This document shows, in pieces, positions 1 to 6,386 of a DNA stretch of 6,386 nt. Origin of the DNA: Desulfovibrio sp. (GTDB lineage: Bacteria > Desulfobacterota > Desulfovibrionia > Desulfovibrionales > Desulfovibrionaceae); the NCBI GenBank assembly GCA_031255035.1, contig JAIRTI010000095.1, forward strand, positions 1 to 6,386, in the 5' to 3' direction. Below the pieces are notes generated by a model, which saw only the letters and a list, made by a program, of their open reading frames with translations, was not told the DNA's origin and did no database searches. The translations under genes were made by a program, and so were the position numbers. How positions within the stretch are numbered: the first letter of the stretch is position 1; each line of letters starts with the position of its first letter.

Positions 1-90
1 ATCGACAGCGCCAAGGGCTGCGGCGACGCCCTGAAGCGGCTGATCACGGCGTCCCTGCCGGCAATGGCGCGGTTCTGCTCCAAACAATAA
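1..90 (+). CDS. 3' end of an unidentified protein-coding gene (5' end outside window)
   Basis: Frame 1 is open from the window edge to a TAA stop at 88-90 and gives 29 residues, ending in MARFCSKQ. Almost every codon in this frame ends in G or C, which matches the codon habit of the certain genes in the window and supports real coding. The visible tail is a mildly basic, probably helical stretch with two cysteines, and I recognise no family from it. It is the only plus-strand gene and converges on the hybrid kinase gene, with only 18 bp between the two stop codons. No function can be assigned from this fragment. Confidence 0.6.
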   Translation: MDSAKGCGDALKRLITASLPAMARFCSKQ

Positions 91-102
91 GGAAGCGCTT
101 CC
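91..102. repeat. 12-bp perfect palindrome between convergent stop codons
   Basis: The sequence GGAAGCGCTTCC directly follows the TAA of the left-edge gene and lies 6 bp from the stop of the convergent kinase gene. As RNA it could form only a 4-bp stem with a 4-base loop, and no T-tract follows on either strand. It is therefore a poor intrinsic terminator, and its role is unknown. Confidence 0.3.
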
Positions 103-108
103 CTCGCG

Positions 109-3100
109 TCAGTTGGCGCCGGAATCAGTGAGAGCCGGGCAATCCCTTTCTAAAATTCGCAGGACCGCGCGCAGTTTTCCAAGGAGCGCCCGCCCCTTTG
201 CCTTGATTTCCTTTTCGCCCCAATCATGGTGGCAGGCGAGTTCAAGCATGAGCGCCGCCTGTTCAAGCCCGTGGTGCCCCACGCTGGCCGCATGGCCTCT
301 GATGCTGTGCGCGTGGATATGCAGGGCGTTGCCGTCGCCGGCCTCGACCAGGGCGGCCAGTTCGCCCAGAGCCTCGCTGTACTGGTGGTAAAAACCGGCC
401 AGTATGCCTTCATAGATGGACATGTTGTCGCCAAGCAGCTTGAGGGCCTCTTCCACGGCGAAGCCCTCGGGCGCGGGGCGCGTCTGGCCGCCGGCTTCGC
501 CGCGTTGGCCTTGGTCGGGCTTTTCAGACGGCGCGGCATTGGCGGCGGGCTGCCCGGCCTCCTCTTGCGCGGGTTGCAGAAAACGGCTCAGGGTGGCGTA
601 CAGGCCCGCCACGTCAATGGGCTTGGTGACGTGCCCGTCCATGCCCATCTCAAGGCAGCGATCCCGCTCTTCAACCATGGCGTGGGCGGTCATGGCGATG
701 ATGGGCAGCCCGCTGTTGCGCGGGTCGGCATGGAGGCGGCGCGTGGCTTCGTAGCCGTCCATGACCGGCATTTGCAGGTCCATGAGCACGAGATCAAAAG
801 GCGGGTCCGCGGCCTCGACCCGTTCCAGGGCCTCCTGTCCGTTGCCGGCGGTGCTGACGTCAAGGTCAACGGCCTTCAATAGTTCAAGGGCGATTTCCGT
901 ATTGATCGGATTGTCCTCGACCAGGAGAACCCGCTTGCCGCTGAAGGAATAGCGGGTCTCGGGCGACGAGCCCGGATAGGCGGAGTCAAGCGCCCCGGCC
1001 GGTTCCTTTATCCGCGACTGGCCCAGGGCCAGGGCGATCAGTTCCATGACCGTTTCCCGCATGGCGGCGTGGGTGACGGGCTTGAAGAGCAGGGCGTCTG
1101 GCTTCACTTTCATGAAGGTGTCGTCCAGGTATTCGGCCGGGCTCAACATGATGACCGGCGCGGGCACGCCGTTCCCGGCCCCGGCCTTGATGGCGGCGGT
1201 GGCCTCAAAACCGCTCATGCCGGGAAGGTGTTTGTCCAGCACCACAAGATCAAAGGGAACGCCAAGCAGATGGGCCTCGCGCATGACCACCAGGCCGCGT
1301 TCGGCATCGGCTTCGGCATGGGCGTCCAGTGAAAAGTCGATCAGCGCTTCTTCAATCACGGCGCGAGTTAGCGGCTGCGGCTCGATCAAGAGGACTTTTT
1401 TGCCCCGAACGCTGTCCGGCGCCGGCGGCAGGGCGGGCTTGGCCTCGCGCACGATGCCGAAGGCGCAGGTAAAGTACATGCGCGTTCCGGAACCATAGCT
1501 GCTGTTTACGGAGATCTCGCCGCCCATCAGATTAACGAGGTGGCGGGTAATGGCAAGGCCAAGGCCGGTGCCGCCGTATTTGCGCGACGTCGAGGCGTCG
1601 GCCTGGGAAAAGGCGGAGAAAAGCCTGCCCTGCTGCTCTTCGGTCATGCCGATGCCCGAATCCTCCACGCTGAACATGAGAACCACGCGCGAAGCCGTCC
1701 GCGATTTTTCCTCGCAGGTGATAAGCACCTGCCCCTGTTCGGTGAATTTGACGGCATTGCTGACAAGATTGGTAAACACCTGCGTCAGGCGCAGGGGGTC
1801 GCCGGTCAGGGAGCGGGGCACGGCGGCTCTGGCGGAAATGATCAGCTCAATCCCTTTCTCGGCGCAACGCTCCTGGAAAAGAACGCCGACATTGCTGAAC
1901 ACCTCCTCAAGCGAAAAAGGGACGTCTTCAACGGTGAATTTGCCGGATTCGATTTTTGAAAAATCCAGGATGTCGTTGATGATGCCCAACAGGGCCTTGG
2001 CCGACCCGTGGATCTTGGCGGCAAAATCTTTTTGCCTGAGGTCCAGGTCGGTTTTCATAAGCAGAAAGGCCAGGCCGATGATGGCGTTCATGGGCGTGCG
2101 GATTTCATGGCTCATGTTGGCCAGGAATTCGCTCTTGGCCTGGTTGGCCTCCTGCGCGTGCCTGTGCATCAGTTCTTTTTTGCGAACCGCGTCCATCATG
2201 GCGTTGATCGCCCTGGCCAGGTTGCGGAACACCCGGGGTCCGCTTTCGGGCACGTTTCCTTCCCAGCCTCCCCGGTTTTCAATCTTGAGGACGTTGGATT
2301 GCAGACGGGAAAGCGGCCGGATCAGAAGAAACTCCAGAACCAGCCACATGAACAGAACCACGAAAAAACAGAGCAGCAGCAATGCCCGTTTCAAAAAGCC
2401 GGCTGTCTGCTCGGCGGTCTGGGCCGTGTCTCTGTCCGCCTCGCCCATGAGGCCGAAGTCCACATCGGGCGGGTAGGCGAGAGTGCGCACCAGCAGGAGG
2501 CGCGTGGTGTTTTCGTCCTCCACCCACACGGCGCTGCCGGCGGCGGCGGCCTGAAGGTAATGGGGCGAACCGACAAGCTCCGCCGGGAGCACAAAGCGCA
2601 CGCGCAGGTCGAATACCGTGGCCAGTTGGGCGATCTGGCTTTGCGATCGCTCAAAAAGCACAATCACCCTGCCCGGAGGCGTTCTTTGCGGCGTCAGCGG
2701 AGCAACCGGACTGGAAACCACATAATATAACGAATCGCCGAACAGGACAAAGCCGTCTTGTGTCGCGGAGGGCGAAGAATTGAAGGGGCCTCCCGGAGCG
2801 AAAATGGATAAAAGGGAGGCGCCGTGCCCCTCTTTATCTGAAAGCGCCGTATTCAGGCGATTATAAAGGATAGCGCCGTCGCTGCGGATAAGAACGACAG
2901 CGGCAAAGGCAGGGTTTGTCAGAAAAGTCCGTTGAAAGATGCTATCCGCATAATCCTCGGAGGGTCTGGCTGAAGTGAAGAAGCTGTGCATGCCCTCGCG
3001 TTCGGCGAAGCGGTTCCCCATGGAGCGTTGCGTATCGCGGATGGTATCAAGCAGCGCCGTCATCAGCCGCGTATTGCGGCGCATGTTCTCGCGCTCGACC

Positions 3101-3207
3101 CGAGTGAATTCCGGCAGCAGTTTTTTGTCGAAGAGCAGCACCGTGCCGCCGCCGATGGACAGCAGCCCGACTATCAGAAAAAAGAGAATGCCCAGACGCA
3201 GTTTCAT
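109..3207 (-). CDS. Hybrid sensor histidine kinase, HK-REC-REC-HPt architecture
   Basis: Inner-membrane multistep phosphorelay kinase of the BarA/EvgS general type, 1032 aa from the ATG at 3207. Residues are counted from that Met. TM1 is about 7-26; an extracytoplasmic sensor region is about 27-272; TM2 is about 275-296. A HAMP-like linker runs to about 345. HisKA has the H box [15 protein letters not shown] with phospho-accepting His367. The HATPase domain has the N box around Asn480/Asn484, the G1 motif DSGIG (516-520) and the G2 motif GGTGLGLAI (545-553). REC1 (about 603-728) has Asp658, Ser689 and Lys709, but Glu609-Pro610 where an acidic pair is usual. REC2 (about 757-878) looks canonical: Glu764-Asp765, Asp810, Thr840, Lys862. 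A C-terminal HPt domain carries AHSIRG with His967. The likely relay is His367 to a receiver Asp to His967 and then to a separate regulator, which is not in the window. The sensor region has a loose Cache-like look (SDGAILYN at 109-116), but the ligand is unknown. An in-frame TTG at 3267 would add 20 basic residues; I prefer the ATG because TM1 follows it directly. Neither start has a clear ribosome binding site. Confidence 0.93.
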   Translation of the reverse strand: MKLRLGILFFLIVGLLSIGGGTVLLFDKKLLPEFTRVERENMRRNTRLMTALLDTIRDTQRSMGNRFAEREGMHSFFTSARPSEDYADSIFQRTFLTNPAFAAVVLIRSDGAILYNRLNTALSDKEGHGASLLSIFAPGGPFNSSPSATQDGFVLFGDSLYYVVSSPVAPLTPQRTPPGRVIVLFERSQSQIAQLATVFDLRVRFVLPAELVGSPHYLQAAAAGSAVWVEDENTTRLLLVRTLAYPPDVDFGLMGEADRDTAQTAEQTAGFLKRALLLLCFFVVLFMWLVLEFLLIRPLSRLQSNVLKIENRGGWEGNVPESGPRVFRNLARAINAMMDAVRKKELMHRHAQEANQAKSEFLANMSHEIRTPMNAIIGLAFLLMKTDLDLRQKDFAAKIHGSAKALLGIINDILDFSKIESGKFTVEDVPFSLEEVFSNVGVLFQERCAEKGIELIISARAAVPRSLTGDPLRLTQVFTNLVSNAVKFTEQGQVLITCEEKSRTASRVVLMFSVEDSGIGMTEEQQGRLFSAFSQADASTSRKYGGTGLGLAITRHLVNLMGGEISVNSSYGSGTRMYFTCAFGIVREAKPALPPAPDSVRGKKVLLIEPQPLTRAVIEEALIDFSLDAHAEADAERGLVVMREAHLLGVPFDLVVLDKHLPGMSGFEATAAIKAGAGNGVPAPVIMLSPAEYLDDTFMKVKPDALLFKPVTHAAMRETVMELIALALGQSRIKEPAGALDSAYPGSSPETRYSFSGKRVLLVEDNPINTEIALELLKAVDLDVSTAGNGQEALERVEAADPPFDLVLMDLQMPVMDGYEATRRLHADPRNSGLPIIAMTAHAMVEERDRCLEMGMDGHVTKPIDVAGLYATLSRFLQPAQEEAGQPAANAAPSEKPDQGQRGEAGGQTRPAPEGFAVEEALKLLGDNMSIYEGILAGFYHQYSEALGELAALVEAGDGNALHIHAHSIRGHAASVGHHGLEQAALMLELACHHDWGEKEIKAKGRALLGKLRAVLRILERDCPALTDSGAN

Positions 3208-3243
3208 GCATGCCCGCCGAGAGAGTGGAAACGATTTTTTGAC

Positions 3244-3260
3244 GACGCTCCTGGAGCGTC
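3244..3260. repeat. 17-bp palindrome in the leader of the kinase gene
   Basis: The perfect inverted repeat GACGCTCC-T-GGAGCGTC lies 37 bp upstream of the preferred kinase ATG, in the gap after nadE. Read toward the kinase it is followed by an A-run rather than a T-run, so it does not look like an intrinsic terminator. It could be an operator, or a leader hairpin affecting translation of the kinase. If the TTG at 3267 were the true start, it would be coding sequence instead. Confidence 0.35.
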
Positions 3261-3317
3261 CCTTCAAAGCTATTGCTCAACAGCGGCCAAATCCGGCTTC
3301 GCCCGTCCGCGAATATT

Positions 3318-4973
3318 TCAGGCATCTTCAAAAATCGCGGCCACGGGCGTCCGCCCCGCAAAACCTCCCGAAGAAAGATGCAACGCCGGCGGCGCTTGAC
3401 GGCGTTTGAATTCGGCCTTGTGTACCATGCGCATGACATCATACACCATTTTTGCATCATAGCCTTTTTGCAGCAGTTGGGCAACATCGTTGCGGCCGTC
3501 GATGAGATCTTTTAACAGCGGGTCCAGCAGCGGGTAAGGCGGCAAGGTGTCGTCATCCCTTTGCCCCGGCCTGAGTTCGGCCGAAGGCGGCTTGTTCAGT
3601 ATGGCTTCGGGGATGCCCCTCGGATGCGTGGCGTTATAGTGGCGGCACAAGGAGTAGACCTGGCCTTTATACAGATCCCCGATGGGCGCGAGCGCCCCGG
3701 CCATATCGCCGTACAGCGTGGCATAGCCGACCGCCGCCTCGGACTTGTTCCCGGTGGAAAGCAGCAGCGCGCCAAAGCTGTTGGCGCAAGCCATAAGCAA
3801 GCCCGCCCGGATGCGCGGCTGGATGTTCTCTTCGGCCAGATCCGTCATGTCCCGGCCAAAGGCCGTGTTAAAGACCTCGGCGTAGGCGGACAGCAAGGAA
3901 TCAATAGGCAGAAGGCGCGTGGCGATGCCGAGATTTTCGGCCAGGGCCGTGGCGTCATCAAGGCTGCCCCGGCTGGAATAGGGCGACGGCATGAGCAGGC
4001 CGGTGACGTTCTCCGGGCCGAAGGCTTCAACGGCAATGGCGGCGGTCAAAGCGGAGTCAACGCCGCCGGAAAGGCCCAGCGCCACCGAGGTGAAGCCGCA
4101 TTTTCCGACATAATCCCTGGCGCCGAGGACAACGGCTTGCCAGATCTCTTCATCCGGGCTCAGTTCCGGAGCGATCTCGCCGGGCGCGCATCCGGCCATG
4201 TCAACCATGAGGAGCGCTTCGCCGAAGCAGGGCGCGCGGGCTATGAGGGTGCCGGTCCGGTCAAAGCCCGCGCTCTGGCCGAAATAGACGAGAGAATCGT
4301 TTCCGCCCACCAGGTTGACCGAGGCAACCGGCGCCCGGTAGCGGGCGGCCAGGTGCCCGAGCATGCGCTGGTGCAGGGCGGGCAGCCCTTGTTCATAAGG
4401 CAGGGCGGTCAGGTTGATGAGCCCGTCGGCGCCGCCGGCGGCGATAAAATCCGCCACCGGGTCCTGGGTGAATGTGTGGCGTCCCGGCCAGAAGGTGCGG
4501 TCGTTCCAGGCGTCTTCCCCAATGGCGATGCCCAGGCGCCAGCCTTTCAGCTGGATGACCCCGCAGGCGACCCCCGGCTCGAAATAGCGGGCGTCGTCAT
4601 GAACGCCCGAAGACGGCAGCAGAACCTTGCGGCCGGCCACAGTCACCTTGCCTCCGGAAAGGAGCACGGCGCAGCTTTGCAGGCTTTTGCCCTGAGGAAC
4701 CGGGTTGGCGACCGGCGCGCCCAGAAGCAGGGGCGGGAACGAGGGATTAGCGCCAAGAAAGGCCGCCGCCTTGCCGAGGGCCTCGCGGCAGCGCTCGGCA
4801 AAGCCGGAACGCAGGAGCATGTCGCCCATGGTATGCCCGCACAGGGCCATTTCCGGCGCCACGCACAGGTCGGCGCCCAGTTCGGCGGCCCTGACCGTCT
4901 GGGCAATCAGGGCGTCCATATTGGCCGTGAGCGCCCCGGTGACCGGGTTGCTTTGAATGAGCGCGATTTTCAT
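3318..4973 (-). CDS. nadE: NAD+ synthetase, glutamine-type fusion with altered glutaminase nucleophile
   Basis: Final cytoplasmic step of NAD+ synthesis: ATP-dependent amidation of nicotinic acid adenine dinucleotide (deamido-NAD+). It is 551 aa, the usual size class for the two-domain glutamine-dependent form. Residues 1 to about 260 are a nitrilase-fold amidase domain; about 275-551 are the NadE synthetase domain. The synthetase part looks complete: PP-loop SGGVDS (302-307), STGNKSE (406-412), GYATLYGD (416-423), and KPPSAELRPGQ (461-471). In the amidase part, Glu41 (APEMALCG) and Lys116 (KVLLP) match the Glu and Lys of the Glu-Lys-Cys triad. The family motif with the nucleophile, normally of the form ICEDxW, reads IGEDAW here, with Gly152 (codon GGG, 4518-4520) in place of Cys. 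Glutamine hydrolysis should therefore be lost and free ammonia used. The ATG start is supported by an upstream AGGA and a 4-bp ATGA overlap with the end of dapB, implying translational coupling. The reading frame is intact, so this does not look like a pseudogene. Confidence 0.95.
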   Translation of the reverse strand: MKIALIQSNPVTGALTANMDALIAQTVRAAELGADLCVAPEMALCGHTMGDMLLRSGFAERCREALGKAAAFLGANPSFPPLLLGAPVANPVPQGKSLQSCAVLLSGGKVTVAGRKVLLPSSGVHDDARYFEPGVACGVIQLKGWRLGIAIGEDAWNDRTFWPGRHTFTQDPVADFIAAGGADGLINLTALPYEQGLPALHQRMLGHLAARYRAPVASVNLVGGNDSLVYFGQSAGFDRTGTLIARAPCFGEALLMVDMAGCAPGEIAPELSPDEEIWQAVVLGARDYVGKCGFTSVALGLSGGVDSALTAAIAVEAFGPENVTGLLMPSPYSSRGSLDDATALAENLGIATRLLPIDSLLSAYAEVFNTAFGRDMTDLAEENIQPRIRAGLLMACANSFGALLLSTGNKSEAAVGYATLYGDMAGALAPIGDLYKGQVYSLCRHYNATHPRGIPEAILNKPPSAELRPGQRDDDTLPPYPLLDPLLKDLIDGRNDVAQLLQKGYDAKMVYDVMRMVHKAEFKRRQAPPALHLSSGGFAGRTPVAAIFEDA

Positions 4974-5752
4974 ATGAGCATATCCTGCATGTTATAGAGT
5001 TTTCCCGGCTTTTGGCCCGCCAGCCAGCGGGCGGCGCGCAGCGCCCCGCCGGCGAAGTTCTCGCGTGAATGCGCCTGATGGGTGACCTCGATGCGTTCCC
5101 CCGGTCCCATGAAATAGGCGGTGTGTACGCCGACAACGTCGCCGCCGCGCACCGTCTGAATGCCGATTTCCTTTTCGGGCCGGGCGCCGATGAGGCCCTC
5201 GCGGCAGCAGCGGGCCGTGTCTTCCAGACGCCAGTTTCTGGCTTCGGCCAGGCATTCGGCCAGGCGCAGCGCCGTTCCGCTCGGGGCGTCCTTTTTTTTA
5301 TTGTGATGCAGCTCAACCATTTCCAAATCGTAACTCTCGCCGAGAAGGCGCGTCAACATCGGCAGCACTTTCAACAAAACATTCACGCCGACGCTCATGT
5401 TGGGCGACCAGAAGACGGGCGTTCCGGCGGCGAGCGTCTCAAGCTCTTCTTTTTGGGCGGCGCTGAAGCCAGTGGTGCCGATCACATGGGCGGCCCCGAC
5501 TTCGCGGGCGGCCCGCGCCGTAGCCAGAGACGCCTCGGGCGAGGTAAAGTCCACGATGACGGCGCCCGGCGTGTCCGCGAGCAAAGCGCCGACATCGGCG
5601 CGCACCGGGCAGTTCAGGCCGCCCAGGGCGCCGATGGCCTCCTTGCGTTCAACCGCGCCGGCCAGGTTCATATCGTTCTGTTCCGCCACAAGGCGGGTCA
5701 GGGTTGAACCCATTCTGCCCGCCGCTCCCATGACGATGACGGCTGTGCTCAT
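4970..5752 (-). CDS. dapB: 4-hydroxy-tetrahydrodipicolinate reductase
   Basis: Cytoplasmic NAD(P)H-dependent reductase of the diaminopimelate/lysine pathway. It reduces the DapA product to tetrahydrodipicolinate, supplying lysine and peptidoglycan precursors. It is 260 aa, close to the usual 265-275 aa of the family. The N-terminal Rossmann half has the nucleotide-binding loop GAAGRMG (9-15), VDFTSPEA (67-74) and GTTGF (92-96). The substrate half has the signature ELHHNKKKDAPSGTA (147-161): His149 and Lys153 correspond to the catalytic His159 and Lys163 of the E. coli enzyme. The conserved C-terminal region THQAHSRENFAGGA spans 224-237. The ATG at 5752 is set by a good Shine-Dalgarno GGAGG (5758-5762), 5 bp upstream. 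It is the first gene of a pair with nadE, whose ATG overlaps the dapB TGA. All expected residues are present, so the enzyme is probably active. Confidence 0.97.
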   Translation of the reverse strand: MSTAVIVMGAAGRMGSTLTRLVAEQNDMNLAGAVERKEAIGALGGLNCPVRADVGALLADTPGAVIVDFTSPEASLATARAAREVGAAHVIGTTGFSAAQKEELETLAAGTPVFWSPNMSVGVNVLLKVLPMLTRLLGESYDLEMVELHHNKKKDAPSGTALRLAECLAEARNWRLEDTARCCREGLIGARPEKEIGIQTVRGGDVVGVHTAYFMGPGERIEVTHQAHSRENFAGGALRAARWLAGQKPGKLYNMQDMLI

Positions 5753-5757
5753 GTCTG

Positions 5758-5762
5758 CCTCC
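5758..5762 (-). promoter_or_regulatory. Ribosome binding site of dapB
   Basis: GGAGG on the minus strand lies 5 bp before the dapB ATG and fixes that start. It is the clearest Shine-Dalgarno sequence in the window. I could not identify a convincing -35/-10 pair in the 133-bp gap upstream. Confidence 0.75.
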
Positions 5763-5859
5763 AGGCGCTAAAAGTTTTGATGCCATTCCTTGTAACGCAA
5801 GGCGGGCCGAAGCGCCAGAGGCTGACTATCAAGTTTTGCCGAAGCCGATTCCGTTCATA

Positions 5860-5876
5860 TGCGGGCTCTGCCCACA
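5860..5876 (-). terminator. Weak hairpin just downstream of the toxin gene
   Basis: On the minus strand TGTGGGC-AGA-GCCCGCA can form a 7-bp stem (one G-T pair) with a 3-base loop, starting 9 bp after the toxin stop codon. The position suits transcription termination or transcript protection after the TA operon. No T-tract follows, so it is not a standard intrinsic terminator, and read-through into dapB remains possible. Confidence 0.25.
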
Positions 5877-5885
5877 GAAGACGGA

Positions 5886-6218
5886 CTATAAAAATATGGT
5901 GACCAGTCTGGCGAGAACATCTTCCATGATAGCGGCGGGCACGGTTTCCAGGCGTTTGCCGGAGCGCGCCCGCAAGTCCAGGGCGCGGGGCTGATCGCAA
6001 CGCACGACTCCATTTGTGCGTGTGCCGCAACCGTCAAGCGGGACGGCAAATCCCGCCGCACGGGCAAAGTTGCCGCCGCTGGTAATCGGCAGCACTACGG
6101 GAACCTGGGTGAATTTGTTGAACTCGTCGGGAGAAACCACCAGAACCGGACGGGCGCCCCGCTGTTCATGGCCTTCGGTCGGGTCAAGGTCAACCAGATA
6201 AATGTCTCCGCGCCGCAT
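5886..6218 (-). CDS. Type II toxin of the MazF/PemK family, ChpB-like
   Basis: Predicted ribosome-independent mRNA endoribonuclease of a type II toxin-antitoxin pair; 110 aa, the normal family length. It begins with the family signature RRGDIYLVDLDP (2-13), then GHEQRGARPVLVVSP (16-30). Glu18 and Arg23 correspond to Glu24 and Arg29 of E. coli MazF. PITSGGNFARAAGFAVPL (44-61) and the CDQPRALDLRAR stretch (74-85) resemble E. coli ChpB more closely than MazF. No frameshift or loss of an expected residue is seen, so it is probably functional. The ATG shares its A with the antitoxin TGA (TGATG), giving coupled translation, and a GAGG at 6229-6232 lies 10 bp upstream of it. In such pairs the antitoxin binds and inhibits the toxin, and the complex usually represses its own promoter; that promoter would be outside the window. 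The RNA cleavage site cannot be read from the sequence. Confidence 0.93.
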   Translation of the reverse strand: MRRGDIYLVDLDPTEGHEQRGARPVLVVSPDEFNKFTQVPVVLPITSGGNFARAAGFAVPLDGCGTRTNGVVRCDQPRALDLRARSGKRLETVPAAIMEDVLARLVTIFL

Positions 6219-6386
6219 CAGACAAGTTCCTCGCCTCTGGCCGTCGAAGAAGTCCAGGCTTTATCCTCATTGGATAGGGGCGCGGAAGCGTCACATTGGG
6301 CCAGCAATTCTTGCAGCGTGTATTTCTTTCTCAGTTCCGGCTCGATCACCAGCCGCCCGCTCTCCACGGCCATATTTACCGTCGAA
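6218..6386 (-). CDS. MazE/ChpS-like antitoxin, C-terminal part (5' end outside window)
   Basis: A frame open from the window edge to a TGA at 6218-6220 gives the last 55 residues of the antitoxin for the adjacent toxin. The visible part starts at the end of the AbrB-fold DNA-binding domain (ESGRLVIEP). It continues into the toxin-binding tail KYTLQELLAQCDASAPLS, ending GEELV. This tail resembles E. coli ChpS, which has YSLDELLAQCD at the same place and totals 83 aa, so about 25-30 residues are probably missing. The family role is to neutralise the toxin with a flexible C-terminal tail and to autoregulate the operon through the N-terminal domain. The one-base stop/start overlap with the toxin gene supports the pairing. 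Confidence 0.88.
   Translation of the reverse strand, partial: STVNMAVESGRLVIEPELRKKYTLQELLAQCDASAPLSNEDKAWTSSTARGEELV

Noticed and set aside
1550..2476. 308-codon plus-strand open frame opposite the kinase domain
   Set aside because: It is a shadow of the histidine kinase core, whose H, N and G boxes are unmistakable on the other strand. Its product is low-complexity and rich in Arg and Ser.
3208..3267. 20-residue N-terminal extension of the kinase from a TTG start
   Set aside because: It is possible but less likely: the ATG at 3207 directly precedes the first membrane segment, the extension spans the palindrome, and no ribosome binding site favours the TTG.
3298..3313. Short TTCGC/GCGAA hairpin after nadE
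   Set aside because: It has only 5 paired bases and no T-run on the nadE strand, which is too weak to call a terminator.
3561..4997. 478-codon open frame on the plus strand opposite nadE
   Set aside because: It is antisense to an intact, motif-rich nadE. Long open frames opposite GC-rich genes arise from G/C third positions, and the translation shows no recognisable domain.
4747..5316. 189-codon minus-strand open frame spanning the dapB/nadE junction
   Set aside because: It is out of frame with both dapB and nadE, which are complete with conserved motifs, and its product is Arg/Ala-rich without a family signature.
5769..5839. Two copies of AAGTTTTG in the gap between the toxin gene and dapB
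   Set aside because: They are eight bases each, about 60 bp apart, with no symmetry or further copies, and are probably chance.
5889..5894. TATAGT as a -10 element for dapB
   Set aside because: No -35 match lies at a suitable distance upstream on the minus strand, and it would give a long leader of more than 100 bases, so it is not reported as a promoter.

Overview
This is a GC-rich window (about 60 % G+C by eye) with strong G/C preference at third codon positions. It looks like a bacterial chromosome. The protein families and the style of the hybrid kinase suggest a Gram-negative delta-proteobacterium of the Desulfovibrio type, but that placement is a soft inference with no marker gene behind it.

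Layout: nearly everything lies on the minus strand and reads from right to left. At the right edge is a type II toxin-antitoxin pair of the ChpS/ChpB (MazE/MazF) kind: the antitoxin is cut by the window edge, and the intact toxin start overlaps the antitoxin stop by one base. After a 133-bp gap come dapB (4-hydroxy-tetrahydrodipicolinate reductase, lysine/diaminopimelate synthesis) and nadE (NAD+ synthetase with a fused amidase domain), joined by a 4-bp ATGA overlap. About 110 bp further on is a large membrane-bound hybrid sensor kinase with the order TM - extracytoplasmic sensor - TM - HAMP - HisKA - HATPase - REC - REC - HPt. It converges on the 3' end of an unidentified plus-strand gene at the left edge. 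No gap exceeds 300 bp, and no tRNA, rRNA, insertion sequence or CRISPR array was seen.

How the genes relate: dapB and nadE are almost certainly one transcript with coupled translation. One product makes a cell-wall/lysine precursor with NAD(P)H, and the other performs the last step of NAD+ synthesis. The kinase is an orphan here, with no DNA-binding response regulator beside it, and may be transcribed separately. The TA pair is self-contained.

The most notable observation is in nadE. The cysteine expected to be the nucleophile of the glutaminase domain is a glycine (Gly152, codon GGG), although the other two residues of the Glu-Lys-Cys triad and the whole synthetase domain look intact. This predicts an ammonia-dependent enzyme carrying a dead amidase domain. 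The first receiver domain of the kinase also has an altered acidic pocket. I found no clear evidence of an entirely new system.
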